A stretch of 47,337 bases of DNA, taken from Rhizobacter sp. Lineage in GTDB: Bacteria > Pseudomonadota > Gammaproteobacteria > Burkholderiales > Burkholderiaceae_C. Below are positions 46,967 through 47,337 of the stretch, piece after piece (position 1 is the first letter of the stretch; every line of letters starts with the position of its first letter). Under the pieces are notes generated by a model. That model saw only the letters and a list, made by a program, of their open reading frames with translations, was not told the DNA's origin and ran no database searches. The translations under genes were made by a program, and so were the position numbers. Location of the stretch: positions 1 to 47,337 of the forward strand of contig JAMLIM010000023.1 in the NCBI GenBank assembly GCA_023954175.1, read 5' to 3'.

Positions 46967-47129
46967 GTGGGCTGTACCGTAAATGCATTGCCTAGAAAAC
47001 AGCGCCCTTCCTGCACAGTACTGCGTTGCAGATCCTCGTGATAGCAACGGCTATCACTGCGGTTTGAGCCTTGTCCTGAGCACGAATCCATCGATTTCAT
47101 TTCAGGCAACTATTTACGGGGCAGCACAC
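46967..47129. repeat. 163-bp palindromic MITE-like repeat, copy 2
   Basis: Inverted ends: GTGGGCTGTACCGTAAAT at 46967 and the complement of GTGTGCTGCCCCGTAAAT ending at 47129 (3 mismatches in 18). The exact centre is a perfect 8-bp hairpin, GTGATAGC/GCTATCAC (47038-47057). A 69-nt core (47023-47091) matches copy 1 in the opposite orientation with about 13 differences, while the outer arms are unrelated in sequence. The element ends 5 bp before the next start codon, so its right end supplies that gene's ribosome site. Confidence 0.75.
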
Positions 47130-47134
47130 TAGCC

Positions 47135-47337
47135 ATGCAGCCGCCGCAACCTGCAGCGTCGGCGCGGCTGGACGCTGCGCTGTCTGCGTTGGCCGTCCTG
47201 GCATTGTCCCTGCCTTTCCTGTGGGGCTTCACCCGCCCGCCCAGCAGCAACTTCTGGCCCCTGGCAGCGAGCTGGCTGTGTGTCGCTGCGCTGTTGCTTA
47301 TTTCCGCCGTGCAAGCGCTGCTGCGCCCACCCTGGGG
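47135..47337 (+). CDS. Start of a membrane protein, cut by window end
   Basis: An ATG at 47135 opens a frame that stays open to the window edge (67 codons). The product begins QPPQPAASARLDAALSALAV and shows two hydrophobic helices (LAVLALSLPFLW and WLCVAALLLISAVQALL). This resembles the N-terminus of O-antigen ligase/PglL-like membrane transferases in Comamonadaceae, but too little is visible to be sure. A weak ribosome site (GGGGC) lies in the end of the repeat. Confidence 0.5.
   Translation, partial: MQPPQPAASARLDAALSALAVLALSLPFLWGFTRPPSSNFWPLAASWLCVAALLLISAVQALLRPPW

Overview
The window reads as chromosome of a high-GC betaproteobacterium of the order Burkholderiales, most like the Rubrivivax/Leptothrix/Methylibium group. 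This rests on gene order (mutM - TPR - lolB - ispE - tRNA-Gln - prs - rplY - pth, and an ABC-2 exporter / bolA / murA / hisG-D-C-B-H-A-F block), very high G/C at third codon positions, and two PEP-CTERM proteins. No species can be named from sequence alone. Nearly all of the window is housekeeping, with small accessory insertions.

Layout. 0.2-2.2 kb: a membrane-anchored Mrr-like nuclease, a UPF0149/SEC-C protein and a CAU-anticodon tRNA. 2.4-5.3 kb: a sigma-like GST, fumC and a HigB/HigA-type toxin-antitoxin pair. 5.4-10.1 kb: hrcA divergent from nadK-recN-rapZ. 10.2-11.7 kb: an IS110-family element with a frameshifted transposase and a possible bridge-RNA region. 11.7-16.3 kb: a LON-domain protein, then mutY, a dynamin-like GTPase and mutM on the minus strand. 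16.4-23.0 kb: a palindromic repeat element, then TPR-lolB-ispE-tRNA-Gln-prs-rplY-pth-DUF4124-like. 23.1-33.2 kb: a long minus-strand block read bolA, murA, hisG, hisD, hisC, hisB, hisH, hisA, hisF, rsmD, coaD, ferredoxin, interrupted by a plus-strand CHRD/PEP-CTERM gene between hisA and hisF. 33.3-37.6 kb: lemA and an M48 peptidase on the plus strand, lying between bolA and an ABC-2 exporter pair. 37.6-40.0 kb: a TetR regulator, a TPR-like protein and a second PEP-CTERM protein. 40.1-40.5 kb: the decayed 3' end of a Tm-1/UPF0261 gene. 40.6-44.1 kb: an acyl-CoA synthetase, an HDOD protein and an SDR. 44.3-47.3 kb: a NitT/TauT-type ABC transporter, a second copy of the palindromic repeat and the start of a membrane protein.

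How the genes work together. murA, hisG, hisD and hisC overlap by 4 bp (ATGA), so peptidoglycan and histidine synthesis appear translationally coupled. Six or seven histidine enzymes are present. hisI, hisE and hisZ are not, although the short HisG form should need HisZ. The mutY and mutM products are partners in 8-oxoguanine repair. lolB, ispE, prs, rplY and pth form a conserved envelope/isoprenoid/PRPP/translation cluster.

The most unusual points: (1) hisD is fused in frame, through an Ala/Thr linker, to a complete GNAT acetyltransferase domain; (2) two ~165 bp palindromic elements share a 69 nt core whose central hairpin shows compensatory changes, and each abuts the start of a gene; (3) the IS110 element has a junction-like sequence repeated inside its 5' non-coding region, as a bridge-RNA guide would; (4) codon usage changes sharply inside the ABC substrate-binding gene near 44.97 kb, which suggests recombination or an assembly join.
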